A DNA stretch of 64,000 bases from Streptomyces uncialis (lineage in GTDB: Bacteria; Actinomycetota; Actinomycetes; Streptomycetales; Streptomycetaceae). The stretch spans positions 992,001-1,056,000 of the forward strand of contig NZ_LFBV01000002.1 of NCBI RefSeq assembly GCF_001905345.1, in the 5' to 3' direction. Positions 15,896-25,822 of this stretch are shown here, piece by piece. The translations under genes were made by a program, and so were the position numbers. Positions within the stretch are counted from its first letter, which is position 1. The number at the start of each line of letters is the position of its first letter. Under the pieces are notes generated by a model, which had not been told where the DNA came from, made no database searches, and saw nothing but the letters and a program-made list of their open reading frames with translations.

Positions 15896-17677
15896 ATGAG
15901 TCGTGACCCGCACATACGAGCTGCCACTCCAGAGGATCTGGTCTGGATACACGAGCTGAGGCACCGTGTGTACGCCCAGGAGCTCGGTCAGCACCCGCCG
16001 CAACCGGACCGACGGCTGTACGACGCGCTGGACGGCGGCAACGTCTACCTCGTCGCGGCCCGGGGTCCGGTCCGTATCGGCTTCATCAGTCTGACCCCGC
16101 CGTGGCTGGGCCGCTACGGCCTGGACAAGTACCTGACCCGCGACGAACTGCCGCTGTTGTCCGAGGGGGGAGTCTTCGAGGTACGCATCCTCACCGTGGA
16201 GCCGCGCTGGCGCGGTACCGCGGTGGCACCGCTTCTGATGTACGCGGCCCTGCGGTGGATCTCCTCGCGGGGAGGCCGCGCGGTGGTGGCGATGGGCCGC
16301 ACCGAACTGCTCGACATGTATCTGAAGGCCGGTCTGCGGCCCGTCGGGCGCACCGTCCGCAGCGGTGCGGTGACCTTCGAGGTGCTGACGGGTGAGGTGG
16401 CCGCGCTGACGCGGGTGGCCACCACCCGGTATCGCAGCGTCCTGGAGCGGTTCGGCTCCGTGGTCGACTGGCGGTTGGACATGGAGCGGGCGCCCGGGCC
16501 GGACGGCTGTGAACACGGCGGTGCCTCCTTCACCGCGATCGGAACGGACTTCCGCACCCTGCACCGGCGCCACGAGGTCGTCGCCGCCGATGTGCTGGAC
16601 GCCTGGTTCCCACCCGCTCCCGGGGTAGGCGCGGCGCTCACCGAGGATCCGGCCTGGTCCGCCAGGACCTCGCCTCCCACCGGCGCCGAGGGCCTGCTGT
16701 CGGAACTCTCGGAGGCCCGGGCACTGCCGGTGGAGACGCTCGTGGCCGGGGCCGGCTCGTCCGACCTGATCTTCAGGGCGTTCGGCCGCTGGCTGACCCC
16801 GGGGAGCAGGGTGCTTCTGCTCGACCCGGGATACGGCGAATACGCCCATGTCACCGAGCGCGTGATCGGGTGCCGGGTGGACCGCTTCCGGTTGCACCGG
16901 CGGGACGGGTGGCGGATCGACTTCGCCCGGCTGGCCTCTGTCGTCGGTGCGGGCCGTTACGACCTGGTGGTCGTGGTCAACCCGAACAACCCGACCGGAC
17001 GGCACGCGTCCGCCGCCGAACTGCGCACCCTGATCGCGGACGCCCCGGCCGGGACCCGCTGGTGGATCGACGAGGCCTACCTCGGCTACGTGGACCTGGC
17101 GGAGTCGCTCGCCCCACTGGCCGCGGTGGACCCGCGGGTCGTGGTCTGCACCTCGCTGTCCAAGATGTACGCGCTGTCCGGGGTACGGGCGGCCTTCCTG
17201 GTGGCCGAACCCGCCACCGCGGCACTTCTGCGCCGGTGGACGCCGCCCTGGGCGGTGAGCCTTCCCGCGCAACTCGCCGCCGTGGCCGCCCTGCGGGACC
17301 CCGCGCACTACCGCTCCCGCTGGCTCCGCACCCACACCCTGCGCCGTCGACTGGCCTCCGACCTCGCCGGGGTGGCGGACACCGCCGTGGTCGAGGAGGG
17401 CGTTGCGAACTTCCTCAACATCACGCTGCCGTACGACGGACCGAGCGCTGCCCGCCTGGTGCGGGAGTGCCGTCGGCACGACGTCTATCTGCGCGACCTG
17501 TCGCCCCTCTCCCCGCAGTACGAAGGGCGCACCGTACGCGTCGCGGTCAGGGACACGGCGGAGAACGCGCGCATCGTGGCGGCCTACGGGGCCGCGTTGG
17601 AGGCCCTGCGACCTGGCCCGCTCCGGCGGCGGTCCGCTGGGTCCCCGGCCGGTGTCGGCGTCGGCCACGCCCGGTGA
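15896..17677 (+). CDS. GNAT acyltransferase / class I-II aminotransferase fusion
   Basis: 593 residues. Residues about 5-170 are a GNAT domain with the motif-A-like stretch VEPRWRGTAVAPLLMYAAL and an N-terminal LRHRVYAQELGQ and VFEVRILTV reminiscent of autoinducer- and N-acyl-amino-acid-synthase GNATs. After a linker (about 200-260) comes a fold-type I PLP domain similar to HisC/CobD aminotransferases: VNPNNPTG at about 361-368, DEAYLGY, and the Schiff-base lysine K423 in SLSKMYALSGVR. The stop overlaps the next gene's GTG (GTGA), coupling it to a CdsA-like enzyme. The fusion suggests that one protein makes and acylates an amine, perhaps for a lipid; the substrate is unknown. GAAAGAGA precedes the ATG. 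Confidence 0.85.
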   Translation: MSRDPHIRAATPEDLVWIHELRHRVYAQELGQHPPQPDRRLYDALDGGNVYLVAARGPVRIGFISLTPPWLGRYGLDKYLTRDELPLLSEGGVFEVRILTVEPRWRGTAVAPLLMYAALRWISSRGGRAVVAMGRTELLDMYLKAGLRPVGRTVRSGAVTFEVLTGEVAALTRVATTRYRSVLERFGSVVDWRLDMERAPGPDGCEHGGASFTAIGTDFRTLHRRHEVVAADVLDAWFPPAPGVGAALTEDPAWSARTSPPTGAEGLLSELSEARALPVETLVAGAGSSDLIFRAFGRWLTPGSRVLLLDPGYGEYAHVTERVIGCRVDRFRLHRRDGWRIDFARLASVVGAGRYDLVVVVNPNNPTGRHASAAELRTLIADAPAGTRWWIDEAYLGYVDLAESLAPLAAVDPRVVVCTSLSKMYALSGVRAAFLVAEPATAALLRRWTPPWAVSLPAQLAAVAALRDPAHYRSRWLRTHTLRRRLASDLAGVADTAVVEEGVANFLNITLPYDGPSAARLVRECRRHDVYLRDLSPLSPQYEGRTVRVAVRDTAENARIVAAYGAALEALRPGPLRRRSAGSPAGVGVGHAR

Positions 17678-18477
17678 CCGGTGTCGCCTCCCTCGCGCCC
17701 TTCCTCGGTGGGGCCCTGGCGCTCGGCGGGGTGGCCGCGGCGCTTTCCGGACGCCGCGAACTGCTGGTCCGTTGGTGCTGCTGGGCGGTCGGAGTGCCCC
17801 TGGTCGCCGGAGCGTTCTGGTGGGGCAGCCCGGCGGTGACGGCCCTCGCGCTCCTGGTCGGGGTGATCGCGGCGATGGAGTTCGGCGGGCTGACGGGCCT
17901 GTCCCGGCCGGACAGGGCGGTACTGGCCGCGGCCGTCTCCGGCGTGATTCTGACCTCGTGGCTGGCCCCCGGACACGAGGTGCGGGCGCTGGCTGCCGGC
18001 GCGCTGGCCATCGCCGCGGTGCCGCTGCTGGCCGGTGACTCCACCCATGGTCTGCGCCGCCTCGGGGCAGGTCTGCTCGGGCTGGTCTGGCTGAGCGTGC
18101 TCGCCGCCCTGGCACCGCTCGGTGCGACCGCGCTCGCCCTGTTCGTCGCTGTCTCGGTGGGCGACATCGTCGCGTACTTCGCCGGTCCGCGGCTGGGCGG
18201 GCCACGGCTGTCGCCGCTCTCCCCGGCCAAGCGGTGGAGCGGAACCCTCTCCGGTGCCGCGGCCGCCCTCGGTGTGCTCGCCGCGCTGTCCGCGCTGAGC
18301 GTGCCGATGGCGGTCGCGGTGGTGGTCGGTGCCCCGGCGGGGGACCTCCTCGAATCCATGGTCAAGCGAGGAGCGCGGGCGAAGGACTCCGCTCACTGGC
18401 TGGCGGGCTCCGGGGGCCTGCTCGACCGGATCGACTCGCTCCTCCTCGCCCTGGCCGTCCTTCTCCTCCTGAGCTGA
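17674..18477 (+). CDS. CdsA-like phosphatidate cytidylyltransferase
   Basis: 267 residues, a membrane protein with about seven or eight hydrophobic segments. The C-terminal half carries the CDP-diglyceride synthase signature: VGDIVAYFAGPRLGG, LSPLSPAKRWSGTLSG, DLLESMVKRGARAKDS and GSGGLLDRIDSLL. CdsA makes CDP-diacylglycerol from phosphatidate and CTP. The signature's usual G-H-G-G reads G-S-G-G here. Because it is coupled to the GNAT-aminotransferase, this may be a second, specialised CdsA that activates an unusual lipid rather than the housekeeping enzyme. Confidence 0.85.
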   Translation: MTGVASLAPFLGGALALGGVAAALSGRRELLVRWCCWAVGVPLVAGAFWWGSPAVTALALLVGVIAAMEFGGLTGLSRPDRAVLAAAVSGVILTSWLAPGHEVRALAAGALAIAAVPLLAGDSTHGLRRLGAGLLGLVWLSVLAALAPLGATALALFVAVSVGDIVAYFAGPRLGGPRLSPLSPAKRWSGTLSGAAAALGVLAALSALSVPMAVAVVVGAPAGDLLESMVKRGARAKDSAHWLAGSGGLLDRIDSLLLALAVLLLLS

Positions 18478-18706
18478 ACCGGGGCTCGGGGGCTCGGGGC
18501 TCAGGGGCTCAGGGCTCAGGGCCTTCGGCTGGAGTACCGGCCTGCCCACCCCGGACCCGCCGCGGCTCCCGCGCCTGTTCTTCGCTGCTCGCGGTACCTC
18601 GCGGACGCGGGCGCGGGCCCGAGGGCGGGCGCGGACCCCGGGGAGCCGTTACAGAGCACCCGGTGATGCCGCTCGACCGCCCGGTCGCGGGCGGTGCCCG
18701 CTCCCC

Positions 18707-19822
18707 TCACAGCGACGGGGTGGCGGCGGTCTGCGGCTCATGGGGGTCGGTCTCCTGCGGCGGATCGCTGAGCTGCTCACGCAGATAGTTCCAGGCCACG
18801 GCGAGCAGCGCGGCGAGGGGTACGGCGATCAGGCTGCCGACGATCCCCGCCAGACTGCCGCCGAGCGTCACCGCCAGCAGGACCATGCCCGCGTGCAGCC
18901 CGAGCCCACGGCTCTGGATCATGGGCTGGAAGACGTTCCCCTCCAGTTGCTGCACCGCGACGATGATCACCAGCACGATCAACGCGTCCGCCGGGCCGTT
19001 CGACACCAGCGCGATGAGCACCGCGACCAGGCCGGCGAACAGGGCACCGATGATCGGTACGAATGCCGAGACAAAGGTCAGGACCACCAGGGGGAGGACC
19101 AGAGGTACCCCCAGCAGCCACAGGCCGAGGCCGATGAGGACGGCGTCGAGCAGACCGACGAGTGCCTGGGACCGGACGAAGCTGCCCAGCGTGTCCCAGC
19201 CCCGCGCGGCCAGCGTCGGAACGTCCTTGGCGAGCCGGCCGGGAAGCTGACGGGCGAGCCAGGGCAGGAAGCGGGGTCCGTCCTTGAGGAAGAAGAACAT
19301 GAGGAAGACCGCGAGAAGAGCGGTGACCACCCCGTTCACCACAGTGCTCAATCCGGTGAAGACGGTGGTGATGATGCTGTCGACGCTGCCTTGAACACGG
19401 CTGACCGCGGTGTCGACGCCTTCGGTGATCTGGTCGTCGCCGATGTTCAGCGGCGGTCCGGCGGCCCATTCGCGCACCTGGTGGATTCCCTCGACCACCC
19501 CGGTGGTCAGCTCCCCGGACTGCGAGGCCACCGGAACCGTGATCATCGCCGCGACTCCCACGGCGGAGAGGAGGAACAGCACGGTCACGGTGGAGGCGGC
19601 CAGAGCGGGGGCCCAGCCGTGACGGCGCAGGAAACGGGTCGGGGGCCAGGTCAGTGTGGTGAGCAGGAGGCCGATGATGAGCGGCCATATGACCGACCAC
19701 ATCCGGCCAAGTATCCATATGGTCACCGCGGCCATCACCAGGACCACGAGCAGCTCGCCGCAGACCCGCGCCGATGTACGGAGTGCGGCGCGGGATCTGA
19801 CGGAACTCAGCGTCTGAGACAT
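18707..19822 (-). CDS. AI-2E family transporter
   Basis: 371 residues with about eight membrane helices in the pattern of the AI-2E/PerM family: an N-terminal pair (about 22-60), a long extracellular loop (about 90-160), then FLMFFFLKDGPRFLPWL, LVGLLDAVLIGLGLWLLGVP and the family's FVPIIGALFAGLVAVLIAL segment, followed by EGNVFQPMIQSRGLGLH. Members include the E. coli autoinducer-2 exporter TqsA and Na+/H+ antiporters, so the substrate is open. The N-terminus is basic and the C-terminus is acidic and Pro-rich. It is transcribed alone. Confidence 0.9.
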   Translation of the reverse strand: MSQTLSSVRSRAALRTSARVCGELLVVLVMAAVTIWILGRMWSVIWPLIIGLLLTTLTWPPTRFLRRHGWAPALAASTVTVLFLLSAVGVAAMITVPVASQSGELTTGVVEGIHQVREWAAGPPLNIGDDQITEGVDTAVSRVQGSVDSIITTVFTGLSTVVNGVVTALLAVFLMFFFLKDGPRFLPWLARQLPGRLAKDVPTLAARGWDTLGSFVRSQALVGLLDAVLIGLGLWLLGVPLVLPLVVLTFVSAFVPIIGALFAGLVAVLIALVSNGPADALIVLVIIVAVQQLEGNVFQPMIQSRGLGLHAGMVLLAVTLGGSLAGIVGSLIAVPLAALLAVAWNYLREQLSDPPQETDPHEPQTAATPSL

Positions 19823-19897
19823 GGGATCACCTTATGGTCATTTCGGCGGTACCTGATGCCGTGCCCCAGCAGAACGTCTGCGGAACAAGCGACTTGA

Positions 19898-20100
19898 CGC
19901 ACCGTCACCTTTGCCGCCCACCGGGACGAGACCGTCACCTCGGCCGGCCTCGCACACCTGCGCCGCCACGACCTGCGCCATCACGGGACTCGTCCCGTTC
20001 GCCGACGCCGGAGTCCCGCCCATGTGCCGCGCAGGATCACCGACACGGCCGGAAGGCGCCGCTGGACCGCGTGGTCCCCAACTGGTCCCCAAGACATACG
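19898..20100 (+). pseudogene. Remnant of a tyrosine-recombinase integrase C-terminus
   Basis: Frame-broken trace of the catalytic end of an actinobacterial integrase. HDLRH (19967-19981) is box II of tyrosine recombinases (H-x-L-R-H-T). The reading then continues in another frame as TGLVPFADAGVPP (19983-20021), which matches the family's TGLTWFADAGVP stretch. It returns to the first frame as HVPRRITDTAG from 20021 (family: HVLRRIAGHA). The catalytic tyrosine segment is not recognisable. It reads toward, and ends about 55 bases from, the 3' end of tRNA-Pro, which is where integrases of integrated elements usually lie. Confidence 0.65.
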
Positions 20101-20104
20101 GAAA

Positions 20105-20132
20105 GGCGGTACCGGAATTCTCCGATACCGCC
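20105..20132 (-). terminator. Hairpin terminator after tRNA-Pro
   Basis: GGCGGTA (20105-20111) pairs with TACCGCC (20126-20132); an inner GGA/TCC adds to the stem. On the minus strand a short T-run (TTTCC) follows. It lies 22 bases past the tRNA 3' end. Confidence 0.65.
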
Positions 20133-20153
20133 TGCGACCTGCGTAGATGCAAG

Positions 20154-20227
<74 letters not shown>

Positions 20228-20357
20228 TTGCGTTCCCCTGCGGTGTTCCCGCGTGATCACGCGAACAGAACTTTACCTCACGCGGACAGGTGCCTGGTGA
20301 CACGGTGCCGGGCGGGTGCGGTGGGGCCGGGGCGGGTGCTCGGGGACAATCGGGCCC

Positions 20358-20894
20358 ATGGGTGACGCGGACGGGCAGGATACCGGGACAGACGGGGCGC
20401 GGGACAGGGACGAGGAGGGGCGGGCGCGGAGTGCGCGGCCCCGGGACGGGCTCGGGCGCCCGCTGCCGTACGGGGCGAGCGGTGTCGAACGGCAGCCCGA
20501 GGGCGTCGTACGGGCACCGGACGACACCGTGGCCGAGGCCCAGCGGCTCCTCGACGCGGGGATGCCGTTCCACGCCCATGAGGTGTTCGAGGACGCGTGG
20601 AAGAGCGGCCCCGAGGCCGAGCGGCCCTTGTGGCGGGGACTCGCGCAGCTCGCCGTGGGGCTCACCCATGCCGCCCGGGGCAACGCGAAGGGCGGGGCCC
20701 GGCTGCTGCGGCGCGGGGCGGGCGGGGTGGCGGAGTGGCCCGGCGGCGCGTCCCACCCGCGCCTGTACGGGCTCGACCGCGCGGGGCTCGCCCGCTGGGC
20801 CCGCGCCCTCGCGGCCCGGCTCGACGAGGACGCCACCCCGGTCGACGCCGCCGCCCACGCACCCCGGCTCACGGCGGTGAGCGGTGAGCGGTGA
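20358..20894 (+). CDS. DUF309 domain-containing protein
   Basis: 178 residues. The first 65 residues are charged and disordered. Residues about 70-135 form the DUF309 helical domain with its signature: FHAHEVFEDAWK, WRGLAQLAVGLTHAARGNAKGGARLLRRG. The invariant H-x-x-x-E pattern is intact. The family is widespread in actinobacteria and cyanobacteria; its biochemical role is not known. The ATG at 20358 was chosen because earlier in-frame codons run into Gly/Arg-rich sequence. The stop codon lies inside a GCGGTGA tandem repeat. Confidence 0.75.
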   Translation: MGDADGQDTGTDGARDRDEEGRARSARPRDGLGRPLPYGASGVERQPEGVVRAPDDTVAEAQRLLDAGMPFHAHEVFEDAWKSGPEAERPLWRGLAQLAVGLTHAARGNAKGGARLLRRGAGGVAEWPGGASHPRLYGLDRAGLARWARALAARLDEDATPVDAAAHAPRLTAVSGER

Positions 20895-20901
20895 GCGGTG
20901 A
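20874..20901 (+). repeat. Tandem GCGGTGA, four copies
   Basis: Four perfect 7-base units spanning the stop codon of the DUF309 gene. A change in copy number would alter the last residues of that protein. Confidence 0.85.
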
Positions 20902-21101
20902 CCAAGGCGATTCGTAGGCACCGCGGGGCGGGCGGCGGGGAGGACGGCTCGGCGGGCCGTTCGGCATCCCCGTGACCCCAGGTCCCGTGGGCCGCAGGGT
21001 CCCGTGAGCTCGGGGGCCTGCGAGCCCAGGTCACGGTGTGCTGTCGCGCCAGGCAGGACTCCGGTCGGGGGGCCCGGACGCACGTGCGGCAGACTCGGCG
21101 T

Positions 21102-21977
21102 GTGCGACACATTCATGTCATCGGTATCGGTTCGGGCGACCCCGACCAGCTCACGCTCCAGGCGGTCAAGGCGCTGCGGGCCACGGACGTGTTCTTCCTG
21201 CTGGACAAGGGGGAACGGAAAACGGATCTGTCCGGGCTGCGCAAGGGCATCCTGGACACCCATCTGCCGGACCCGTCGGCGTACCGGGTGGTCGAGGCGC
21301 GGGACCCCGAGCGGGCGCGCGAGTCGGACGGCGCCGCGTACAGCGCGGCCGTCGACGACTGGCGGACGCGGCGTGCCGACATCTACGCGCGGATGATCAC
21401 CGACGAGCTGGGCGAGGACGGGACCGGGGCGTTCCTGGTGTGGGGCGACCCCTCGCTGTACGACAGCACCTTCGGCATCCTGGAAGCGGTGCTCGCGCGG
21501 GGCGGCGTGGAGTTCACGTACGACGTGGTCCCGGGGATCAGCAGTGTGTCGGCGCTCGCGGCCCGGCACCGGATCGGGCTGAACCGGGTGGCCCGTCCCG
21601 TACAGATCACCACGGGACGGCTGCTCGCGGCGGGGTTCCCGGAGGGGGTGGACGACGTGGTGGTGATGCTCGACGCGCAGCAGGCGTTCCGGCACCATGT
21701 CCCGTCCGGTTCCGAGGACGGTGCCGAAGGCGGTACCGAAGGCGGTACCGATGACCGTGCCGACGGGTCGGGCGGGGACGGCGGCATGGACATCTACTGG
21801 GGTGCCTACATCGGTACGCCGGACGAGATCCTGATCTCCGGTCCGCTGGCCGAGGCGGGGCCCCGGATCGAGCGGGTACGGGCCGAGGCGCGGGAGCGCA
21901 AGGGCTGGATCATGGACACCTATCTGCTGCGCAGGAACCCGGACGGGGAGCAGGGGCGCGGGGACACCGGCCGCTAG
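21102..21977 (+). CDS. cobF: Precorrin-6A synthase (deacetylating)
   Basis: 291 residues from a GTG. CobF is a SAM-dependent tetrapyrrole methylase of the aerobic cobalamin pathway that methylates C-1 of precorrin-5 with loss of acetate. The N-terminus [19 protein letters not shown] is the uroporphyrin-methylase motif. [10 protein letters not shown] and [16 protein letters not shown] complete the SAM site, and [17 protein letters not shown] near the end is typical of CobF. The protein is longer than usual because of an acidic Gly/Glu/Asp-rich insertion at about 203-226 made by duplicated GGTACCGAAGGC-like units; it is probably a surface loop. It is not in a cob operon here. Confidence 0.9.
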   Translation: MRHIHVIGIGSGDPDQLTLQAVKALRATDVFFLLDKGERKTDLSGLRKGILDTHLPDPSAYRVVEARDPERARESDGAAYSAAVDDWRTRRADIYARMITDELGEDGTGAFLVWGDPSLYDSTFGILEAVLARGGVEFTYDVVPGISSVSALAARHRIGLNRVARPVQITTGRLLAAGFPEGVDDVVVMLDAQQAFRHHVPSGSEDGAEGGTEGGTDDRADGSGGDGGMDIYWGAYIGTPDEILISGPLAEAGPRIERVRAEARERKGWIMDTYLLRRNPDGEQGRGDTGR

Positions 21978-22141
21978 CCAGGGTCTGCCGGCCAGGTGCG
22001 GGCGGTCGGGCGGGAGCGGTCCGCCCGGGCGGCGGGGGCCGGGGCATCGGCCGGGTCGAGGCCGGCCGGTCGGGGCCGGGGCGTCACCAGGACGGATGGG
22101 CCCCGCGTGCGCCCGCCGCCGCCCGGTGTGACGCTCGGTCC

Positions 22142-24244
22142 GTGACCACCATCGACGACACGGCCCCGAAGGCTGCGAACGGCGCGGCGACGGCTCCGCC
22201 GGTGCTCGATCGGCGGAGCCGCAACATCGTCTTCGTCACGGTCATGCTGGGCATGCTGCTCGCGGCGCTCGACCAGACGATCGTGGGGACCGCGCTGCCG
22301 ACGATCGTGTCGGAGCTGGGCGGCGGCGACCATATGTCGTGGGTGGTCACGTCGTATCTGCTGGCGGAGACGGTCGCGACGGTCCTGGTGGGCAAGTTCG
22401 GGGACCTGTTCGGCCGGAAGGTGGTCTTCCAGGTCTCGGCGGTCGTGTTCATCACCGGCTCGTTCCTGTGCGGGCTCGCGACGAACATGACGCTGCTGAT
22501 CCTGTGGCGTGGTGTGCAGGGCATCGGCGCGGGCGGGCTGATGGTGACCTCGATGGCCCTGATCGCGGATGTGATCCCGCTGCGTGAGCGGGGCAAGTAC
22601 CAGGGCGCGATCGGGGCCGTGTTCGGGGTGGCGACGGTCATCGGACCGCTGCTGGGCGGGCTGTTCACGGATCATCTGACGTGGCGCTGGGCGTTCTACG
22701 TCAACGTCCCCATCGCGATCGTGGTGGTGATCGCGGCGGCCCGGACGATCCCGGTGGTGAAGTCGGCGTCCAGACCCGTCGTCGACTATCTGGGGATCGC
22801 GCTGGTCGCGGCCGGGGCGAGCGCGCTGATCCTGGCCACGAGCTGGGGCGGCAACACCTACGCGTGGGGTTCCGGCGTCGTCGTCGGGCTGTTCGTGGGC
22901 GGTGTGGTGGCGCTCGGGCTGTTCTGCTGGGTGGAGACCCGGGCGGCCGAGCCGATGCTGCCGATGCGGCTGTTCCGCGACCCGGTGTTCACCGTCTGCT
23001 CGGTGCTCAGCTTCATCGTCGGGTTCGCGATGCTCGGCGCGATGACGTTCCTGCCGACGTTCCTCCAGTACGTGGACGGCGATTCCGCGACGGTCTCCGG
23101 GGTGCGGATGCTGCCGCTGGTGGTGGGGCTGCTCATCGCCTCGGTGTTCAGCGGCGTCGTCGTCAGCAGGACGGGCCACTACCGGGTGTTCCCGATCGTG
23201 GGGTCCGTGGTGATGGCGGCGGGCCTGTTCCTGCTGTCCCTGATGGGCAGTGGTACGGGGATCTGGCTGTCGTCGCTGTACATGTTCGTGCTGGGTACCG
23301 GTATCGGGCTGTCGATGCAGGTGCTGACGATCGCGGTGCAGAACACCGTCGCGTACAAGGATCTGGGTACGGCGACCTCCGGGGTGACGTTCTTCCGGAC
23401 GCTGGGCAGTGCGTTCGGTACGGCGGTGTTCGGCACGATCTACACCAACAGCCTCCAGTCGAACCTCGGGGACGGGGTGCGTGCCGCGGTCCGTACCGGG
23501 GCCGCCGATCCCGGGGTGATCGCCAGGGCCGCGACGAGCCCGGAGGGGCTGCACCGGCTGCCCGCCGAGGCGGCGGCGCCGATCGTGCGCGCGTACCAGG
23601 ACTCCCTGGACACGGTGTTCCTGTGGACGGTGCCGGTCGCGCTCGTCGGGTTCGTCGTCGCGTTGTTCCTCAAGGAGGTGCCGTTGCGGGACAGTGCCCG
23701 GCTGGCGTCGTCCGACATGGGTGAGGGGTTCGCGCGGCCGTCCTCCGGGGACTCGCAACGGCTGCTGGAGACCGCGGTGGCGAACATCCTGCGGGAGACG
23801 GGACCGGACACCGCGCGGCGGATCGTCGCAGGTTCCGACACCCGGCTGGACCCGGCGGGGGCGTGGGCGGTGATGCAGGTGGAGCTCTTCGACCGGCTCG
23901 TCGGGCACGCGAGCCTGGGACTGATCGCGGCCCGCCGTCAGATGCCGCCGGAGGTGCTGGTACCCGTCTTCGAGCGGATGGTGGAGGAGGGGTACCTCAC
24001 CCGCGCCGGGTCGTTGTTCTCGCACACGGCGGCCGGTGCGCGGGAGGCCGCGGTGATCACCCGGGCCTGGGCCGAGTGGCTGGACGACCGGCTCACGGAG
24101 GACGGTGGCAGGCCGCCGGACACGGCACTGCGGGCGGCGGTGGACTCGATCGCCAAACGACTGCTCGCGGAGGACCTGTCGACGGCGCTGCCGGCCGCGC
24201 CCCGGCGGGGGGACCGGGAGGCTGTGACCGGGCGGGCGGGGTGA
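22142..24244 (+). CDS. MFS drug exporter (DHA2/EmrB family) with C-terminal winged-helix-like domain
   Basis: 700 residues from a GTG. Residues about 25-510 give the 14-helix DHA2 pattern, with motif C-like and loop signatures ([19 protein letters not shown] near residue 40, [24 protein letters not shown]). These proton-driven pumps export drugs or metabolites. The last 170 residues are cytoplasmic and unlike a transporter. The segment [19 protein letters not shown] ... [43 protein letters not shown] looks like a MarR-type winged helix (helix, helix, beta-wing). The same fused tail occurs in some actinobacterial pumps. No separate regulator gene adjoins it. Confidence 0.85.
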   Translation: MTTIDDTAPKAANGAATAPPVLDRRSRNIVFVTVMLGMLLAALDQTIVGTALPTIVSELGGGDHMSWVVTSYLLAETVATVLVGKFGDLFGRKVVFQVSAVVFITGSFLCGLATNMTLLILWRGVQGIGAGGLMVTSMALIADVIPLRERGKYQGAIGAVFGVATVIGPLLGGLFTDHLTWRWAFYVNVPIAIVVVIAAARTIPVVKSASRPVVDYLGIALVAAGASALILATSWGGNTYAWGSGVVVGLFVGGVVALGLFCWVETRAAEPMLPMRLFRDPVFTVCSVLSFIVGFAMLGAMTFLPTFLQYVDGDSATVSGVRMLPLVVGLLIASVFSGVVVSRTGHYRVFPIVGSVVMAAGLFLLSLMGSGTGIWLSSLYMFVLGTGIGLSMQVLTIAVQNTVAYKDLGTATSGVTFFRTLGSAFGTAVFGTIYTNSLQSNLGDGVRAAVRTGAADPGVIARAATSPEGLHRLPAEAAAPIVRAYQDSLDTVFLWTVPVALVGFVVALFLKEVPLRDSARLASSDMGEGFARPSSGDSQRLLETAVANILRETGPDTARRIVAGSDTRLDPAGAWAVMQVELFDRLVGHASLGLIAARRQMPPEVLVPVFERMVEEGYLTRAGSLFSHTAAGAREAAVITRAWAEWLDDRLTEDGGRPPDTALRAAVDSIAKRLLAEDLSTALPAAPRRGDREAVTGRAG

Positions 24245-24323
24245 GGGGACGGGAGGGGAGGGGAGAGTACGGGAGCGGTGCGTGGGCTCTGTCCGTTCCC
24301 GCGTATGGCTCAGGTGTCCTACC

Positions 24324-24363
24324 CGGTGCGGGGCTCAGGTGCCCTGTCCGGTGCGGGGCTCAG
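24324..24363 (+). repeat. Direct repeat of a 15-mer between MFS and thiolase genes
   Basis: CGGTGCGGGGCTCAG at 24324-24338 and 24349-24363, with diverged copies near 24418 and 24452. It lies between convergent genes. No function apparent. Confidence 0.7.
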
Positions 24364-24462
24364 CCGTCCCCGAGGCACGTGGGCATCGGCGTCCCGCAGT
24401 GCTTGGTCAGGTCCCCACGGTGCGGGGCCAGCCACCCCCAAGGCGCGTCGCACGGTGCGGGC

Positions 24463-25653
24463 TCAGCCCTCCCGGGCCACCAGCACCGCTGATCCCTGGC
24501 CCACGCCCACGCACATCGTGGCGAGTCCGCGGCCCGACCCCGTCCGCCGCATCCGGTGCAGCAGGGTGGTGAGGATACGGGCGCCCGAGCCGCCGAGCGG
24601 GTGGCCCAGGGCGATGGCGCCGCCCGACGGGTTGACCCGCTCCGGGTCGATGCCGAGCTGGTCGACGCAGGCCAGCGCCTGGGCGGCGAACGCCTCGTTG
24701 AACTCGGCGTCGTCGAGGTCGGCGACCGTCCAGCCCGCCCGGGCCAGGACCTTGCGGGTGGCGGGTACCGGGCCGAGGCCCATCACATCGGGGTGCACAC
24801 CGGCCGAGCCGCCCGCCACGTACCGTCCGAGGGAGTCGAGGCCCAGGTCCCGCAGGGCCTCCTCGCTCATCAGGAGCAGTCCGGCGGCGCCGTCGTTCAT
24901 CGGGGACGAGTTGCCCGCGGTGACCGTCCCGCCGCCGCGGAACACCGGCTTCAGCGCGGCGAGCTTCTCGTACGAGGTGTCCTCGCGGATCGATTCGTCG
25001 GTGGTGACGACGACTCCGTCGGGGCGGGTCACGGGCAGGATCTCGGCGTCGAAGTGACCGCTCCCCCGGGCCTCGGCGGCGCGCTGGTGGCTGCGCAGGG
25101 CGAAGGTGTCCTGCCGTTCGCGCCCGATGCCGTGGCGGGTGGCCACCTCCTCGGCGGTCTCCCCCATGGACAGCAGCCCGTGCAGGTCCCCCATCGCCGG
25201 GTTGACGAGCCGCCAGCCGAGCCGGGTGTCGACGGTCTCCATCCGGTGGGGCAGGGCCTCGTCGGGGCGTCGCAGGACGAACGGGGCGCGGCTCATGGAC
25301 TCGGAACCGCCGGCCAGGACGATGTCCGCCTCACCTGAGGCGATGGCGCGGGCGGCGCTGGTGACGGCCTCCAGTCCGGAGGCGCAGAGCCGGTTGACGG
25401 TGGCGCCGGGGACCGTGTCGGGCAGTCCGGCGAGGAGGGCGGCCATCCGGGCGATGTTGCGGTTGTCCTCACCGGCCTGGTTGGCGGCGCCCCAGTACAC
25501 GTCGTCGACGCGGGCGGGGTCGAGGGCGGGCACCTCGGCGACGAGCCCGCGGATCACGGTCGCGGCGAGGTCGTCGGGACGTACGGCGGACAGGGCGCCC
25601 CGGAGGCGTCCGACGGGGGTGCGGCGGGCGGCGGCGAAGTGGACGGGACGCAC
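24463..25653 (-). CDS. Thiolase (acetyl-CoA / 3-oxoacyl-CoA C-acyltransferase)
   Basis: 396 residues, normal thiolase length. All three active-site motifs are intact: nucleophile C90 in NRLCASGLEA, H351 in GHPLGGSGAR, and the second cysteine C381 in CVGVGQGSA. Thiolases cleave 3-oxoacyl-CoA with CoA, or condense two acetyl-CoA. The PFVLRRPDEALPHRMETVDTRLGW region resembles the 3-oxoadipyl-CoA/long-chain (FadA/PcaF-like) type, but the substrate is not certain. The GTG at 25653 has AGGAGG upstream. The upstream region carries two palindromes that may bind a fatty-acid or aromatic-acid regulator. Confidence 0.9.
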   Translation of the reverse strand: MRPVHFAAARRTPVGRLRGALSAVRPDDLAATVIRGLVAEVPALDPARVDDVYWGAANQAGEDNRNIARMAALLAGLPDTVPGATVNRLCASGLEAVTSAARAIASGEADIVLAGGSESMSRAPFVLRRPDEALPHRMETVDTRLGWRLVNPAMGDLHGLLSMGETAEEVATRHGIGRERQDTFALRSHQRAAEARGSGHFDAEILPVTRPDGVVVTTDESIREDTSYEKLAALKPVFRGGGTVTAGNSSPMNDGAAGLLLMSEEALRDLGLDSLGRYVAGGSAGVHPDVMGLGPVPATRKVLARAGWTVADLDDAEFNEAFAAQALACVDQLGIDPERVNPSGGAIALGHPLGGSGARILTTLLHRMRRTGSGRGLATMCVGVGQGSAVLVAREG

Positions 25654-25704
25654 GGTGCGGGCTCCTCCTGTGCGGGTCCGGTGGCTTCGGCCGGGCCTCA
25701 TGGG

Positions 25705-25732
25705 CTAGCGCTGCTAGTTTTTGACTATAGTC
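25705..25732. promoter_or_regulatory. Paired palindromes between the thiolase and a divergent membrane-protein gene
   Basis: CTAGC-GCT-GCTAG (25705-25717) and GACTATAGTC (25723-25732), a perfect 10-mer, separated by five bases including a T-run. They lie about 55 bases before the thiolase start and could be operators for either divergent gene. Confidence 0.55.
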
Positions 25733-25822
25733 CCGCGTTCCGCGTCTGCGGAAGACGCCGCACCTCTCATGTCACTCCTACCCCTCCCGCAACACGTCCC
25801 GGGATGCGAACATGTCCGAACC

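Noticed and set aside
15638..18205. 855-codon minus-strand open frame
   Set aside because: Antisense to the GNAT-aminotransferase and CdsA-like genes, with Arg/Gly/Pro/His-rich shadow composition; high GC keeps the opposite strand open.
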